Positions 1 through 8,177 of a DNA stretch of 41,777 bases are shown one piece after another. The stretch is taken from assembly GCA_030158285.1 (NCBI GenBank), contig JAOATF010000154.1, forward strand, positions 1-41,777, in the 5' to 3' direction. The stretch comes from Hyphomonadaceae bacterium. Its GTDB lineage: Bacteria > Pseudomonadota > Alphaproteobacteria > Caulobacterales > Hyphomonadaceae. Each line of letters opens with the position of its first letter. The stretch's first letter is position 1. A model generated the notes under the pieces. That model had not been told where the DNA came from. It searched no databases and was given only the letters and a program-made list of their open reading frames with translations. The position numbers and the translations under genes were made by a program.

Positions 1-1052
1 CCGCCGCCGGAGATCGAGAATTTGCGGCGGGCGCCGAGGAGTTTCTGCGCTTCGCCGATGGCTTGGGCGGCAGACTCGGCCAGCTTGAGGCGCGGCTCGG
101 AGCGGAGGGCTTCGAGGGCTTCGGTGAGGTAGGCGATGCCTTCGCGCAGCATCACCGGATCAAAGCGTTTCTCGGCCTTGAGGCGGAGGGCGCGGCCCAG
201 CGTGATGTTGGCGGCGATCCAGCGATCGGGCGCGGCGGAGCGGTTGATCTCGCCCAGCGTGGAGCGGGCGATGTCGACCGAGCGGTCGATCCACGCATCA
301 TTGCCGGAGAAGGCGAGCTGGAGCGCGCCGGCGGAGCTATCGTCCACCATCTCGGCGAGCAGCGCCTGGTCGGCTTTCGGACGCTGGTGGAGGATGGAGA
401 GGACGGACTCGACGACGGGCTGCAGACGCTCGGCGCGGAAATCCTGCGGGCGGCCGAGGGCGGGGCGATACTGCTTGGCGGCGGCGTAGGCCATCGCGCG
501 GGCCAGCGGCTCGCTCCAGGCGGCCTTCTCGCGCGGCATCAGCAGCGTGATCGGCTGGCGCGGCGGATCGAACGTGTTGGACGGGCGGGCCAGCATGCGG
601 GCGACGCCCTTCGAGCCCTTGGGCTCTTCGGCCCAGAGGATGAGGTCAGCCTCTGTGCGGGCCATCAGCTTGTGGGCGCGTTCGTCGCCCTCGAGATTGC
701 CCGGATAGGTGGAGATGCGGAACGGGCCGCCGAACATGTAATCCTTGAGGTGGCCCTCGATGGACTTGCCGAGGAAAGCCGAGATGGCGCTGCGCCGGCC
801 CTTGCCGCCGCGCACGACCACGATGCGGGCCCCGACATCATCGTCGCGCCGGACTTTGGCGGCCAGCGCGCTGCGGCGCATGGCGAAGCCGAGGCGGACA
901 AGGCCGACCACGAGCGCCAGCCCGATGACCAGCACGGTGCCGGCCGCGAGAATCAGGCCGATGCTGGCAAGCGTCGGCGAGCCGGACATGGCTGTTTCCA
1001 GCGACGCCCACGCATCCGTCAGCGTTTTGAGAATGCCTTGAATAAAGTCCAT
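1..1052 (-). CDS. Membrane-anchored hypothetical protein (3' end cut off by window)
   Basis: An uninterrupted reading frame of about 350 codons enters from the left edge on the minus strand and starts at ATG 1052, with a purine-rich AGGACAGG upstream. The N-terminus (residues ~30-50) is a single hydrophobic segment followed by basic residues, so the protein is probably inner-membrane anchored with a large cytoplasmic part. The C-terminal half visible here is helical and repeat-like (RxxKAE..YLTEALEALR), resembling TPR/SEL1-type helical repeats, but I cannot assign a family. Third-codon GC is very high, which supports this strand over the long antisense frame opposite. The stop lies outside the window. 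Confidence 0.75.
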   Translation of the reverse strand, partial: MDFIQGILKTLTDAWASLETAMSGSPTLASIGLILAAGTVLVIGLALVVGLVRLGFAMRRSALAAKVRRDDDVGARIVVVRGGKGRRSAISAFLGKSIEGHLKDYMFGGPFRISTYPGNLEGDERAHKLMARTEADLILWAEEPKGSKGVARMLARPSNTFDPPRQPITLLMPREKAAWSEPLARAMAYAAAKQYRPALGRPQDFRAERLQPVVESVLSILHQRPKADQALLAEMVDDSSAGALQLAFSGNDAWIDRSVDIARSTLGEINRSAAPDRWIAANITLGRALRLKAEKRFDPVMLREGIAYLTEALEALRSEPRLKLAESAAQAIGEAQKLLGARRKFSISGG

Positions 1053-1204
1053 TGACCTGTCCTGCCGCGTGTCATTGCGGCCCTGCAGCACGAATATGTA
1101 CGGGGGCTGCAATTGTCGCGCAACGCCTCCTGGCGCCACAGGCTGCCGGGAAATGCGACTTACCGGTGTTTCATCCACCGGATGGGCAGGGGTGCAAAGG
1201 TTAA

Positions 1205-1281
1205 TGGCGACCCCGGCAGGATTCGAACCTGCGACCTCCGGTTTAGGAAACCGATGCTCTATCCTGCTGAGCTACGGAGTC
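1205..1281 (-). tRNA. tRNA-Arg (anticodon CCT)
   Basis: Reads as a full cloverleaf on the minus strand: 7-bp acceptor GACTCCG/CGGGGTC (one G-T), anticodon arm TCGGT-TTCCTAA-ACCGG with anticodon CCT, T-arm GCAGG-TTCGAAT-CCTGC, discriminator G and an encoded CCA. 77 nt including CCA. Decodes AGG. Confidence 0.95.
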
Positions 1282-1371
1282 GGCGGGCGCGTTATGCCTG
1301 CAAATACGGCGGTTCGCCAGCATGGTTGGCGGGGCGCTCGCCTCACGCCTATGGTTCCCGCGGGAGGGGCG

Positions 1372-2181
1372 ATGGCGGGGGTTTTCCACAAGACAGGTCA
1401 GCCGGACGGATGGTCGCGGCGGGGGGTCCTGCTGGGCGGGCTGTCCGGGCTGTCGGGCGGATTGGCGGCGTGCACGGCGGAGGCGGACCTCGCGGAAGGC
1501 GAGGCCGGGCGCGTGGCGCGGGTGCTGGATGGCGATTCGCTGGCGCTGGACACGGGGCTGCGGGTGCGGCTGGCCGAGGTGGAGGCGCCGGCGGCCGGGT
1601 ATCGCGACCGGGCCGATGAGCCGGGGTCGGCGGCGGCGCGGGCGGTGCTGGAGCGGGCGGGGCTCGGGCGGGAGGCGCGGCTCTGGTATGGCGGCCTGTC
1701 GCGCGACCGGTATGAGCGGGCCATCGCGCATGTGATCGCCAAGGACGAGGTGGGGGCCGATGTGTGGCTCAACGGGCTTGTTGCCCGTCAGGGAGGCGCC
1801 CGCGTGCGGACCTATCCGGACAATGCGAAAAGGGCGCGGCGGCTTCTGGCGTTCGAGGCGGAGGCGCGGGCGGGCAAGCGCGGGCTGTGGGCGGAAGACC
1901 ACTGGCGCGTGCGCGGGCTCGATGATCTGGAGGGCGCGCCGTATTTTTCCATCGTGGAGGGGGCTGTCGCTGGCGTGGGGACGCGTGTGGGAGATGGCGA
2001 CGCCGTGCTGACGCGCGGCGGGATCAGGCTGGATGTGGGCGAGCGGTTGGGCGTGGCGGATGTTGAAGTGCGGGTTGGCGTGAAGGTGCGCGTGCGCGGG
2101 CGGATCGACATGCGGCCGGTGGAGGCGGGGAGCGACCCGCTGATCCGCGTGACGCACTGGGCGCAGGTGGAGGTGGTCTGA
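1372..2181 (+). CDS. Exported thermonuclease (SNase)-like lipoprotein
   Basis: 269 aa. ATG 1372 is preceded by a strong GGGAGGGG; an in-frame ATG at 1351 is possible but less well placed. The N-terminus has a twin-arginine-like SRRGVLLGG stretch running into a lipobox LAAC, so it is probably a Tat-exported lipoprotein. Residues ~45-175 resemble the staphylococcal nuclease fold: ARVLDGDSLAL, then VRLAEVEAP (RLxxIDAPE-like), then RDRYERAIAHV and KRGLW. Family members cut DNA or RNA or have lost activity; the canonical acidic residue after VRLAEVEAP is not clear, so catalysis is uncertain. It runs away from tRNA-Arg and is followed by a convergent small gene. Confidence 0.8.
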   Translation: MAGVFHKTGQPDGWSRRGVLLGGLSGLSGGLAACTAEADLAEGEAGRVARVLDGDSLALDTGLRVRLAEVEAPAAGYRDRADEPGSAAARAVLERAGLGREARLWYGGLSRDRYERAIAHVIAKDEVGADVWLNGLVARQGGARVRTYPDNAKRARRLLAFEAEARAGKRGLWAEDHWRVRGLDDLEGAPYFSIVEGAVAGVGTRVGDGDAVLTRGGIRLDVGERLGVADVEVRVGVKVRVRGRIDMRPVEAGSDPLIRVTHWAQVEVV

Positions 2182-2184
2182 GCG

Positions 2185-2463
2185 CTAGACGCGTTTGGCC
2201 GAGGCGCCTTTCAGCTTGTGATGCGCGTGATCGTGTTCGGACTCGGTGGGGTGATCGCGGCCGTTGGCCTTGTCCACAGGTTTGGGCGTGGCGGTCTTGC
2301 CGATCTTCATTCCGTTGCTGGCAAGTTCGGGGGAGCGGGTCGCGCGCGTGTTGGCGCCGGGCGGCGGGGTTGGCTGTTCGGCCGTGCTGACGGGTGTCTC
2401 GTTGCTGGCGGTTGACGCGCCATCCTTGCGGCTGGGCGTGGGACGTTGGCTTGCTGTGGGCAT
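2185..2463 (-). CDS. Small Pro/Thr/Ser-rich, probably disordered hypothetical protein
   Basis: 92 aa from ATG 2463 to TAG 2185. The frame extends upstream to 2577, but the stretch after ATG 2463 is the part with uniform composition and has an AAAGAACC purine run upstream. The sequence is hydrophilic, rich in P, T, S and K, with a His-rich patch (ESEHDHAHHK) and a basic C-terminus (KLKGASAKRV). No domain is recognised; such short disordered basic proteins are common in alphaproteobacteria. It is convergent with the nuclease-like gene, with only 3 nt between the two stop codons. Moderate confidence that it is translated. Confidence 0.5.
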   Translation of the reverse strand: MPTASQRPTPSRKDGASTASNETPVSTAEQPTPPPGANTRATRSPELASNGMKIGKTATPKPVDKANGRDHPTESEHDHAHHKLKGASAKRV

Positions 2464-2607
2464 GGTTGGTTCTTTGCGGCGTGCGCGTGAAGGAAGAACC
2501 GCTGCCGTGCGTGAAGGGTTCCGGGGACGGCTGTCTCGCGGAGAGAGATTCCAACCCGGGGAGAATCGTTGTTGCACGACAAAGCGCGCGCAACTTCTTG
2601 CCGCCGA

Positions 2608-3681
2608 TCAGGGACCCGGTCCCAGGATCTCGTCCACCTTCCGCGCAATTTCCCAGCGCGGCGCGTCGTCCGCGTTGGTGAGGATGACGATGGCCCGGCC
2701 TTCATCCGGATAGGTGAGAACAAGCGCATTGAAGCCGCGCACCGACCCGCCGTGCTCGGCGATGCGACGGCCGTTCTCCTCGCGGAGTTGCCAGCCCAGG
2801 CCGGCATAGCGGTCGGAGCCGTCTGCCTCGGCCTCGCGGTTGAGCATCGCTGTGAATGAGCGGGCGCCCAGCAGGCGCTTGTCATGGCTCAGAGTGGCTT
2901 GTGTCCAGATCGTGAGGTCGCGCGCGCTCGTCACGAGGCCTTCGCTTGGCGCAAAGGCGATGTCGTAGGCGCGCGGTGTTGCGGGCCGCAAGGTCGGCTT
3001 GTTCATGAAGGGCGGGGCGACGCCTTCGCGTTGCGCGGGCGTGGGGAAGGCGGCGCTATCGGCGAGGCCGAGGGGATCGAGGAGGTTCTGCTGGATGTAG
3101 GCGGTGAATGAAACGCCGCTGGCGCGCTCCACCACGGCGCCGAGTACGTTGAAGTCGGCGTCAGTGTAGGCGTAGGCCTCGCCCGGCGCGCGCGATGGCG
3201 ACTGTCTGGCGAGCAGGTCGAGATAGGTCTGGATACGCGCCGCATCGTCGGCATCGCGGGGCAACACGGCATCGCGCAGGCCGGAGCGGTGGATCAGCAG
3301 GTGTCGCACGGTGAGCCCGCGACCGGCGAAGGCTGGCAGCCAGCGGGAGATATCATCGTCCAGCGACAGGCGGCCGGCTTCCGCCAGCTTCATGGTCGCT
3401 TGTGCGGTGAACAGCTTCGAGATCGAGGCGGCCCTGAACCGGTCGTGTTCGGTCGCCGGCCGCCCGTTCACGTCGCCGAAGCCGCCGAGGAAGACGATCT
3501 TGCCGTCGTCTATGACGCCGATGCCGATGGCAGGCACCGCGCTCGCCGTCCGGATCGTCTCGACCATTTCGCGGAGTTGGGCTTCATGCTCGGGCGGCGC
3601 CGGCTCGGGTTTTTCTGGCGCGGAGGCGCACGCGGCGACCAGGGCGAGGCCCGCCAGCGCTATCAACTTCCACGATGTCAT
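2608..3681 (-). CDS. Beta-lactamase-fold serine hydrolase, lipoprotein
   Basis: 357 aa. The signal peptide ends in the lipobox LVAAC (Cys 18), followed by a Pro/Glu-rich linker, so it is probably anchored in the outer membrane facing the periplasm. The rest is a class C beta-lactamase / penicillin-binding-protein-like domain: SxxK motif SISK at 86-89, LLIHRSGL at 128-135 (the usual LLTHTSGL), YTDADF near 172 where the family has YxN, and the late EHGG motif standing in for KTG. The Asp in the YxN position is a departure. Members hydrolyse esters, D-amino peptides or beta-lactams; the substrate cannot be told. Standalone gene, convergent with nothing and followed on the same strand by the small disordered gene. 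Confidence 0.9.
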   Translation of the reverse strand: MTSWKLIALAGLALVAACASAPEKPEPAPPEHEAQLREMVETIRTASAVPAIGIGVIDDGKIVFLGGFGDVNGRPATEHDRFRAASISKLFTAQATMKLAEAGRLSLDDDISRWLPAFAGRGLTVRHLLIHRSGLRDAVLPRDADDAARIQTYLDLLARQSPSRAPGEAYAYTDADFNVLGAVVERASGVSFTAYIQQNLLDPLGLADSAAFPTPAQREGVAPPFMNKPTLRPATPRAYDIAFAPSEGLVTSARDLTIWTQATLSHDKRLLGARSFTAMLNREAEADGSDRYAGLGWQLREENGRRIAEHGGSVRGFNALVLTYPDEGRAIVILTNADDAPRWEIARKVDEILGPGP

Positions 3682-3769
3682 GCGACCGCCCCCAACCCTT
3701 TGGGCCCAGCCTATATCCGGTCATGGCAACAGGAGATGAACCGGGTTCATGGGGCGGATGTGGCCCTGC

Positions 3770-3845
3770 TGGCTGGCGCACCACGATTCGAACGTGGAAC
3801 CTTCGGGATCAAAACCCGACACTCTACCAATTGAGCTATGCGCCA
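3770..3845 (-). tRNA. tRNA-Gln (anticodon TTG)
   Basis: Complete cloverleaf on the minus strand: acceptor TGGCGCA/TGCGCCA, anticodon arm TCGGG-TTTTGAT-CCCGA with anticodon TTG, T-arm CCACG-TTCGAAT-CGTGG, discriminator G and encoded CCA. 76 nt. Confidence 0.95.
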
Positions 3846-3945
3846 TCGCGGCAGCGATGGTGGGCGCTGGAGGTACTGCCCCTCTCGCCGGCTTCTCCTC
3901 GGTTTTGGCCACGGGTTTACAATCCGCTGAGGAGGACAGCGCCCA
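3843..3945 (-). other. Strongly structured intergenic element upstream of tRNA-Gln, tRNA-like ends
   Basis: Lies in the 388-nt gene-free stretch between tRNA-Gln and rpoH. Seen directly: a 7-bp hairpin CCATCGC/GCGATGG (3843-3860); a 9-bp closing stem TGGGCGCTG (3861-3869) with CAGCGCCCA (3937-3945); inside it GAGG/CCTC with a 7-nt loop and CTCCTC/GAGGAG. On the minus strand the outer stem is followed directly by CCA, and a GTA triplet sits in a 7-nt loop, giving tRNA-like ends, but the T-loop is not canonical and the folded arms do not make a proper tRNA. It could be a structured RNA, a decayed tRNA or leader structure. I see no protein-coding signal here. Confidence 0.3.
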
Positions 3946-4168
3946 GATCTGGATGCGTGATGGGGCGCAGGCGATCGCGCGCGACGCCGCAAGGGCGTGC
4001 GTTTATCGATCAGTCTGTCGATGGACGGGAAGCTGTTGCTTCTACCTGCGCCAGTGCTTTCGGTCCTCCGCCGGAACGCGGAGAGCAGCCGCTCTCACAC
4101 GCTCAAAGCGAGCGGAGGACGGGCGTATATCGCTGGTATTCAAAGAAGCGTTTCATGCGCAGGGCTAT

Positions 4169-4216
4169 CTCACACTTCGCGCGCAACTGCAATCGCAGAT
4201 GTTCGCGAAGTGTGAG
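4169..4216 (-). terminator. Long hairpin just 3' of rpoH, possible terminator
   Basis: Perfect 13-bp inverted repeat CTCACACTTCGCG (4169-4181) and CGCGAAGTGTGAG (4204-4216) with a nested CTGC-AATC-GCAG hairpin in its loop. It begins 18 nt after the rpoH stop codon. There is no U-tract on the exit side, so it may be an RNA-stabilising 3' structure rather than an intrinsic terminator. Confidence 0.45.
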
Positions 4217-4233
4217 TAGCGGAGAATTCGTCT

Positions 4234-5121
4234 CTATACGGACGGAATAAGTCCCGCCTCTTCCGGATCGCCGACCATGCGGGTGAGGGCGTTGCGGAGT
4301 TTCTGGAGCGCCTGGTGCTCGATCTGTCTCACGCGTTCCTTGGAGACGCCGAGTTTCTGGCCGAGGGTTTCGAGGGTGACGCCTTCTTCGACGAGGCGGC
4401 GTTCGTGGATGATCATCTTCTCGCGGTCTGACAGGCGCGAGAGGGCTTCGCCGAGCCAGGCGTGGCGGGTGGCGCGGTCGTGCGCGATCATGGTGGCGTC
4501 TTCGGGCAGCGGGCCGGCGTCGGGCAGGAGGTCCTGCCATTCGGCATCGCCCTCTTCGCCGACGGGGGCGTTGAGCGAGCGGTCTGATGCGGAGAGGCGC
4601 GAGGCCATGTGTTCGACTTCGCGCTCTTCAACGCGGAGGGCGACAGCGATGCGGGTGCGGTTCTCGGGCGAGAGGCCGGTGTCGCTGGGGTCGTGCAGCA
4701 GGGCGCGCAGGCGGCGCAGGTTGAAGAACAGCGATTTGTGCGCGGCGGTGGTGCCGGTGCGGACGATCGACCAGTTGCGCAGGATATAGTCCTGCACGCA
4801 GGAGCGGATCCACCAGGTGGCGTAAGTGGAGAAGCGAAGCTCGCGCTCGGGCTCGAAGCGGGAGGCGGCGAGCATCAGCCCGACATTGCCTTCCTGCACG
4901 AGGTCCGACATCGGCAGGCCGTACGTGCGGAAGCGCGCGGCGATGGCCACGACAAGGCGCATGTAGGCGGTGGTGAGTTCGTGGAGGGCGCGCTGGTCTC
5001 CGTTGTCGCGCCAGCGGCGGGCGAGATCCAGTTCGTGGTCACGCTCAAGGAGCGGCGCGGTCATTGCGCGGCTCAGGAAGCGCTTGTCGGCAGTGTTCTG
5101 GCCAGTGTCGGCACGCGCCAT
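4234..5121 (-). CDS. rpoH: RNA polymerase sigma-32 factor (heat shock) RpoH
   Basis: 295 aa from ATG 5121, which has GGGGAAGCG just upstream; a longer frame to 5187 lacks family similarity at its N-terminus. Sigma-70 region 2 covers ~45-120 (MSDLVQEGNVGLMLAASRFE, then FSTYATWWIRS), the RpoH-specific box KSLFFNLRRLR is at 129-139, and region 4 with its helix-turn-helix (LGQKLGVSKERVRQIEHQ) is at ~253-270. Directs core polymerase to heat-shock and proteostasis promoters. Alphaproteobacteria often carry two RpoH paralogues; which one this is cannot be told from the window. Length is normal for the family. Confidence 0.95.
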   Translation of the reverse strand: MARADTGQNTADKRFLSRAMTAPLLERDHELDLARRWRDNGDQRALHELTTAYMRLVVAIAARFRTYGLPMSDLVQEGNVGLMLAASRFEPERELRFSTYATWWIRSCVQDYILRNWSIVRTGTTAAHKSLFFNLRRLRALLHDPSDTGLSPENRTRIAVALRVEEREVEHMASRLSASDRSLNAPVGEEGDAEWQDLLPDAGPLPEDATMIAHDRATRHAWLGEALSRLSDREKMIIHERRLVEEGVTLETLGQKLGVSKERVRQIEHQALQKLRNALTRMVGDPEEAGLIPSV

Positions 5122-5246
5122 GGTCGCTTCCCCTATGGGGGACAACTGCGCAGCGCCACACGAGCGAGCCTGCGGGCAGGGGTCCACGTCCTGCGATTAA
5201 CTCGCCATCAGGGAATTGGTTCCCGCCGCCCCCGCGTTGCGGAGAG

Positions 5247-5873
5247 TCAGATGGCCAGGGCTTCGCGGGCAAACAGGCCCGCAGAGGTGGTCAGCTGTTC
5301 CGCGCGGGCTTCCTCTTTCGCGGCCGCAAAGGCGTGGATCTTGCCGATCTGCACATCAGCCTCTTCGCGGGTGAAGACGGCCTCCTCGACAAGCCAGTTG
5401 ATCTTCCGGATTTCGAGATAGGGCTCGTTGGCCAGATTCAAGGGCGCGTAGAGTTTTGCGAGCTGGTCGCGGCGGCGGCGGTCGATCTCGGCGACGATCT
5501 TGCGCGTGGACTTGTTGTCGATGATCCAGAAGGGATCGCCGTCGGCTTTCAGTTCGAGATAGTGGCCGCGGACGAGGACGAAGGCAGAGACCAGCAGCAG
5601 GCCCGGAACGAGCCACAGCGCCATCCACGGATTGGCGCCGAGGACGACGAGCTGCGCGGTCATGGCGGTGAGACCCGCAAGGGAGAAGGCGATGCCCGAC
5701 CTGAGCCGGCCCCAGTCGCGATGCGACGTGTGGCGGCGGCCGCGCTGGATCTGGAAATAGTCGACCACAATCTCGTGGACCGACGCGCCGAATCTCATTG
5801 AATAGGAGAGCTGCGTATCGCCGAACGCAAAAGCGGTTCGGGCAGACACACGCTTCTGCGTGTACTTCACCAT
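5247..5873 (-). CDS. Two-TM membrane protein of unknown function
   Basis: 208 aa from ATG 5873, chosen because CAGGGGGTAGTC gives a good ribosome-binding site; the frame could open at 5933. The N-terminal ~60 residues are soluble and basic. Two closely spaced hydrophobic segments follow (LRSGIAFSLAGLTAMTAQLVVLG and WMALWLVPGLLLVSAFVLV), then a charged cytoplasmic tail of ~100 residues (VEEAVFTREEADVQIGKIH, EEARAEQL) that may be helical. No family is recognised. It lies upstream of rpoH on the same strand with a 125-nt gap, so co-transcription is possible but not evident. Confidence 0.75.
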   Translation of the reverse strand: MVKYTQKRVSARTAFAFGDTQLSYSMRFGASVHEIVVDYFQIQRGRRHTSHRDWGRLRSGIAFSLAGLTAMTAQLVVLGANPWMALWLVPGLLLVSAFVLVRGHYLELKADGDPFWIIDNKSTRKIVAEIDRRRRDQLAKLYAPLNLANEPYLEIRKINWLVEEAVFTREEADVQIGKIHAFAAAKEEARAEQLTTSAGLFAREALAI

Positions 5874-6142
5874 GACTACCCCCTGGGCATTCAGCCCATA
5901 CCGATACTTATCAACAACCCGGCTGTGAGCCAATTCGAGAAGCGAGCACCGAGCAACCCCGCTCGCGCCGCGCTTGAATTTGGTTCAATGTGTTACACCG
6001 GATCGCACGCATCATGAGCAGAGCGTAACGTCAGGCTCACCTGACGCGGGAATTCCGTAACGGAGTCATCCGTGTGAGTTGCGACTCCTGCCCGAAGAGC
6101 GGGCGCGGACTCGCAGCGGAAATTCACAGGGGTGGAAAACAA
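5874..6142. other. Intergenic stretch between carD terminator and the two-TM gene
   Basis: No coding frame is supported here. It contains a 5-bp inverted repeat TTGAA/TTCAA (5974-5988), placed about 100 nt upstream of the two-TM gene and possibly part of its promoter, and a perfect 7-bp hairpin CGTCAGG-CTCA-CCTGACG (6029-6046). Confidence 0.4.
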
Positions 6143-6167
6143 AAGGGGCGCTCGACGAGCGCCCCTT
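6143..6167 (-). terminator. Rho-independent terminator of carD
   Basis: Near-perfect palindrome AAGGGGCGCTCG / CGAGCGCCCCTT. Read on the minus strand it is followed by TTTTGTTTTCC, a classic U-tract. It begins 25 nt past the carD stop. Confidence 0.85.
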
Positions 6168-6192
6168 CCGAAAAAGTGATGTGTGTTGCAGA

Positions 6193-6717
6193 TCAGGCTG
6201 CGCGCTTGGCGAGCGACTTGGACAGTTTTTCTACAGCTTCGGCGTGTTTGATGTTCTCCACCGCCGCGAGTTCGCGGGCCATGCGGTCCAGCGCCGATTC
6301 ATAGAGCTGACGCTCGGAATAGGACTGGTCCGGCTGGTCGCCGGCGCGGTGCAGGTCGCGCACGACTTCGGCGATCTGGATCAGGTTGCCGGAGTTGATC
6401 TTGGCTTCGTATTCCTGGGCGCGGCGCGACCACATCGTGCGCTTGATGCGCGCGCGGCCGCCGAGCGTTTTCAGGGCATCGCCAACGATGCGGGTCGAGG
6501 CGAGGGCGCGCATGCCCGAGGACGCGGCCTTGGCGACCGGCACGCGGAGGATGAGCTTGTCCTGTTCAAAGGCGACGACGAAGACTTCCAGCTTCATGCC
6601 GGCCACTTGCTGCGTCTCGACGCCCGTCACACGGCCGACACCATGGGCGGGGTAGACAACGTGCTGACCGACGTTGAAAAGTCCTTCGATGAGTTTCGCA
6701 GGCTGCTTCTTCGTCAT
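6193..6717 (-). CDS. carD: CarD family transcriptional regulator
   Basis: 174 aa. The N-terminal Tudor-like RNA-polymerase interaction domain (~12-70) has the typical FNVGQHVVYPAHGVGRV opening; the C-terminal helical DNA-binding part includes the IKRTMWSRRAQEYEAKINSG stretch and YSERQLYESALDRMARELA. CarD proteins bind the polymerase beta subunit and stabilise open complexes, notably at rRNA and tRNA promoters. ATG 6717 has GAGGTGATCG upstream. It is monocistronic by appearance: its own promoter candidate lies upstream and a strong terminator downstream. Closeness to fdxA is commonly seen in alphaproteobacteria (family knowledge). Confidence 0.95.
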   Translation of the reverse strand: MTKKQPAKLIEGLFNVGQHVVYPAHGVGRVTGVETQQVAGMKLEVFVVAFEQDKLILRVPVAKAASSGMRALASTRIVGDALKTLGGRARIKRTMWSRRAQEYEAKINSGNLIQIAEVVRDLHRAGDQPDQSYSERQLYESALDRMARELAAVENIKHAEAVEKLSKSLAKRAA

Positions 6718-6837
6718 GCTTCGATCACCTCATTTACTCGCAACTAGTGTCACGAACTCTGTCGCGCTCACCCAGAGGGCGTGCGGCATGTGTCGTGACC
6801 TGATGCGTTTCTTGGTTCGCCCGTCGGCGATTGGAAG

Positions 6838-6865
6838 CACTTAGCACAATTGTAAGAAATTTCAA
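6838..6865 (-). promoter_or_regulatory. Candidate carD promoter
   Basis: On the minus strand TTGAAA (6865-6860), a 16-nt spacer and TAAGTG (6843-6838) resemble a sigma-70 promoter about 115 nt upstream of the carD start. The -10 match is weak. Confidence 0.35.
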
Positions 6866-6929
6866 CTCGTTGACACAGCGCATCGGCCACGATTCGGCCA
6901 GTTTCCGCAGGGTGTCGCGGCAATACGCC

Positions 6930-7271
6930 TCAGCTTCCGGTGCCCGGCTTGGTCGAGAACAGGGTCGCCAGCTTTCCCTTAACCTTAGCGTAATCGTCAG
7001 CGTCGGCCGGGGCAGTCCCCTTGGTTGTAATGTTGGGCCAGACTTTCGCGTATTCCGTGTTCAGTTTCAGCCACTTACCGTCCGCGTCATCCTCCGTGTC
7101 GGGGACGATCGCCTCGACGGGGCATTCCGGCTGGCAGACGCCGCAATCGATGCATTCTTCGGGGTGAATGACGAGGAAGTTCTCGCCTTCGTAGAAGCAG
7201 TCCACCGGACAGACTTCCACGCAGTCCATGTATTTGCACCGGATGCAGGCGTCGGTGACGATGTAGGTCAT
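6930..7271 (-). CDS. fdxA: Seven-iron ferredoxin FdxA
   Basis: 113 aa, start ATG 7271. Cysteine spacing matches the 3Fe-4S/4Fe-4S ferredoxins of the Azotobacter FdI class: C9, C17 and C50 for the 3Fe-4S cluster; C21, C40, C43 and C46 for the 4Fe-4S cluster; C12 and C25 are the usual extra cysteines. The C-terminal ~50 residues ([17 protein letters not shown] onward) are the family's extension. Soluble low-potential electron carrier. It sits between a CPBP protease gene (67-nt gap) and carD, same strand. Confidence 0.95.
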   Translation of the reverse strand: MTYIVTDACIRCKYMDCVEVCPVDCFYEGENFLVIHPEECIDCGVCQPECPVEAIVPDTEDDADGKWLKLNTEYAKVWPNITTKGTAPADADDYAKVKGKLATLFSTKPGTGS

Positions 7272-7338
7272 AAGCGCGGTCTCTGGCTGGAGCCGCGATG
7301 TGTGGCCTCGGGCCGTTAAAGTCAATTGAACGGCACGT

Positions 7339-7875
7339 TCAGGAGGCCTGAACCCCGCCGGATGCCACATCGCCACCAAAGAGAGCCAGCCAGGCGACCA
7401 CCGCCCCCCAGTGGATGACGACGGCGGGCCAGATCGAGCCCGAGCGGACCCGGGTGAGGGTGCAGGCAAAGCCCAGCGTGGCGACGACCATCAGGAAGCC
7501 CGGGTCCATGAAGACGGGGCGGGCGGAGGGCAGGTTCAGCCAGACCTGCACCGGATGCCAGAGCACGAAGGCCAGGAACGAGGCGACGGCGGCGAGGGCC
7601 GCGCCGCGCCCGCCGATCCAGCTGCGGAAGACGAGTTCCTCGATCAGGGCAGGCATCAGGAAGGCGGAGAGCCAGAGCGTCTGCTGGTGGCTGCGGTCGA
7701 GCGGGTTGAGCGTCAGGACGCCGTCATTGGCCGCCCAGGCGCCGGCCAGCAGGACGAGGATGAACAGGCCCAGCGCCTCGAGGGCGGCGCGCATGTCGGG
7801 CAAGCGGCGCAGGGAGGCCAGCGTCTGGGCAAACGGTCCGGGGGCGCCGGGGCGCTGTTCAGGTGGCTGGGTCAC
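7339..7875 (-). CDS. CPBP-family intramembrane metalloprotease
   Basis: 178 aa with a GTG start at 7875. Four to five hydrophobic helices. The signature EELVFRSW (EExxxR) is followed by a histidine-bearing helix ([10 protein letters not shown]) and a late [11 protein letters not shown] helix with a further histidine; these form the metal site of CaaX-protease/bacteriocin-processing (CPBP/ABI) proteins. It lies 17 nt after the S4-domain gene and probably belongs to the same transcript. The substrate is unknown; bacterial members often act in protein processing or bacteriocin self-immunity. Confidence 0.85.
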   Translation of the reverse strand: MTQPPEQRPGAPGPFAQTLASLRRLPDMRAALEALGLFILVLLAGAWAANDGVLTLNPLDRSHQQTLWLSAFLMPALIEELVFRSWIGGRGAALAAVASFLAFVLWHPVQVWLNLPSARPVFMDPGFLMVVATLGFACTLTRVRSGSIWPAVVIHWGAVVAWLALFGGDVASGGVQAS

Positions 7876-7892
7876 GCAGGTCCTCGGTGCGG

Positions 7893-8177
7893 TCAGCTGC
7901 CCCCGCTGATCGCCTCATAGCATAGCGCCGCCTCGGATGGGGGGCCACGGCGCAGCGGAAGCGACAGGATGCGGATGAGTTTCGATCCCGAGGGCGCGGC
8001 GAAGGCGAGGATGTCTCCCGGTTCCACGGGCGTGGCGGGCTTGTCGACGCGGCGGACCTGCCCGTCACGCTCGATACGCGCGCCCTTGGCCTCGATGGCC
8101 TCGGTGGCGGAGGTGCGGGCCTTGAAGAAGCGGGCGCGCCAGAGGAACACGTCGAGGCGCATGCGCTCGTCGGTCAT
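7893..8177 (-). CDS. S4-domain RNA-binding protein (HslR/Hsp15-like)
   Basis: 94 aa. Its ATG (8177) overlaps the helicase stop in an ATGA arrangement, so translation is coupled. The S4 motif occupies most of the protein: RLDVFLWRARFFKARTSATE, then GARIERDGQVRRVDKPATPV. Hsp15-type proteins bind stalled 50S-nascent-chain complexes in gamma-proteobacteria; here only general RNA or ribosome binding can be inferred. The helicase partner suggests a shared role in RNA metabolism. Confidence 0.9.
   Translation of the reverse strand: MTDERMRLDVFLWRARFFKARTSATEAIEAKGARIERDGQVRRVDKPATPVEPGDILAFAAPSGSKLIRILSLPLRRGPPSEAALCYEAISGGS

Noticed and set aside
63-1055. Long plus-strand frame of 330 codons
   Set aside because: It mirrors a minus-strand gene whose codon third positions and membrane helix are coherent; the plus-strand translation is Ala/Gly/Arg-rich with no recognisable pattern.
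3749-4219. 156-codon plus-strand frame across tRNA-Gln
   Set aside because: It overlaps the tRNA and an intergenic hairpin and has no ribosome-binding site or family pattern.
3846-4233. Possible tmRNA or RNase P RNA in the gap beside rpoH
   Set aside because: No tag-peptide reading frame ending in Ala codons and no GAGGAAAGTCC-type RNase P core was found.
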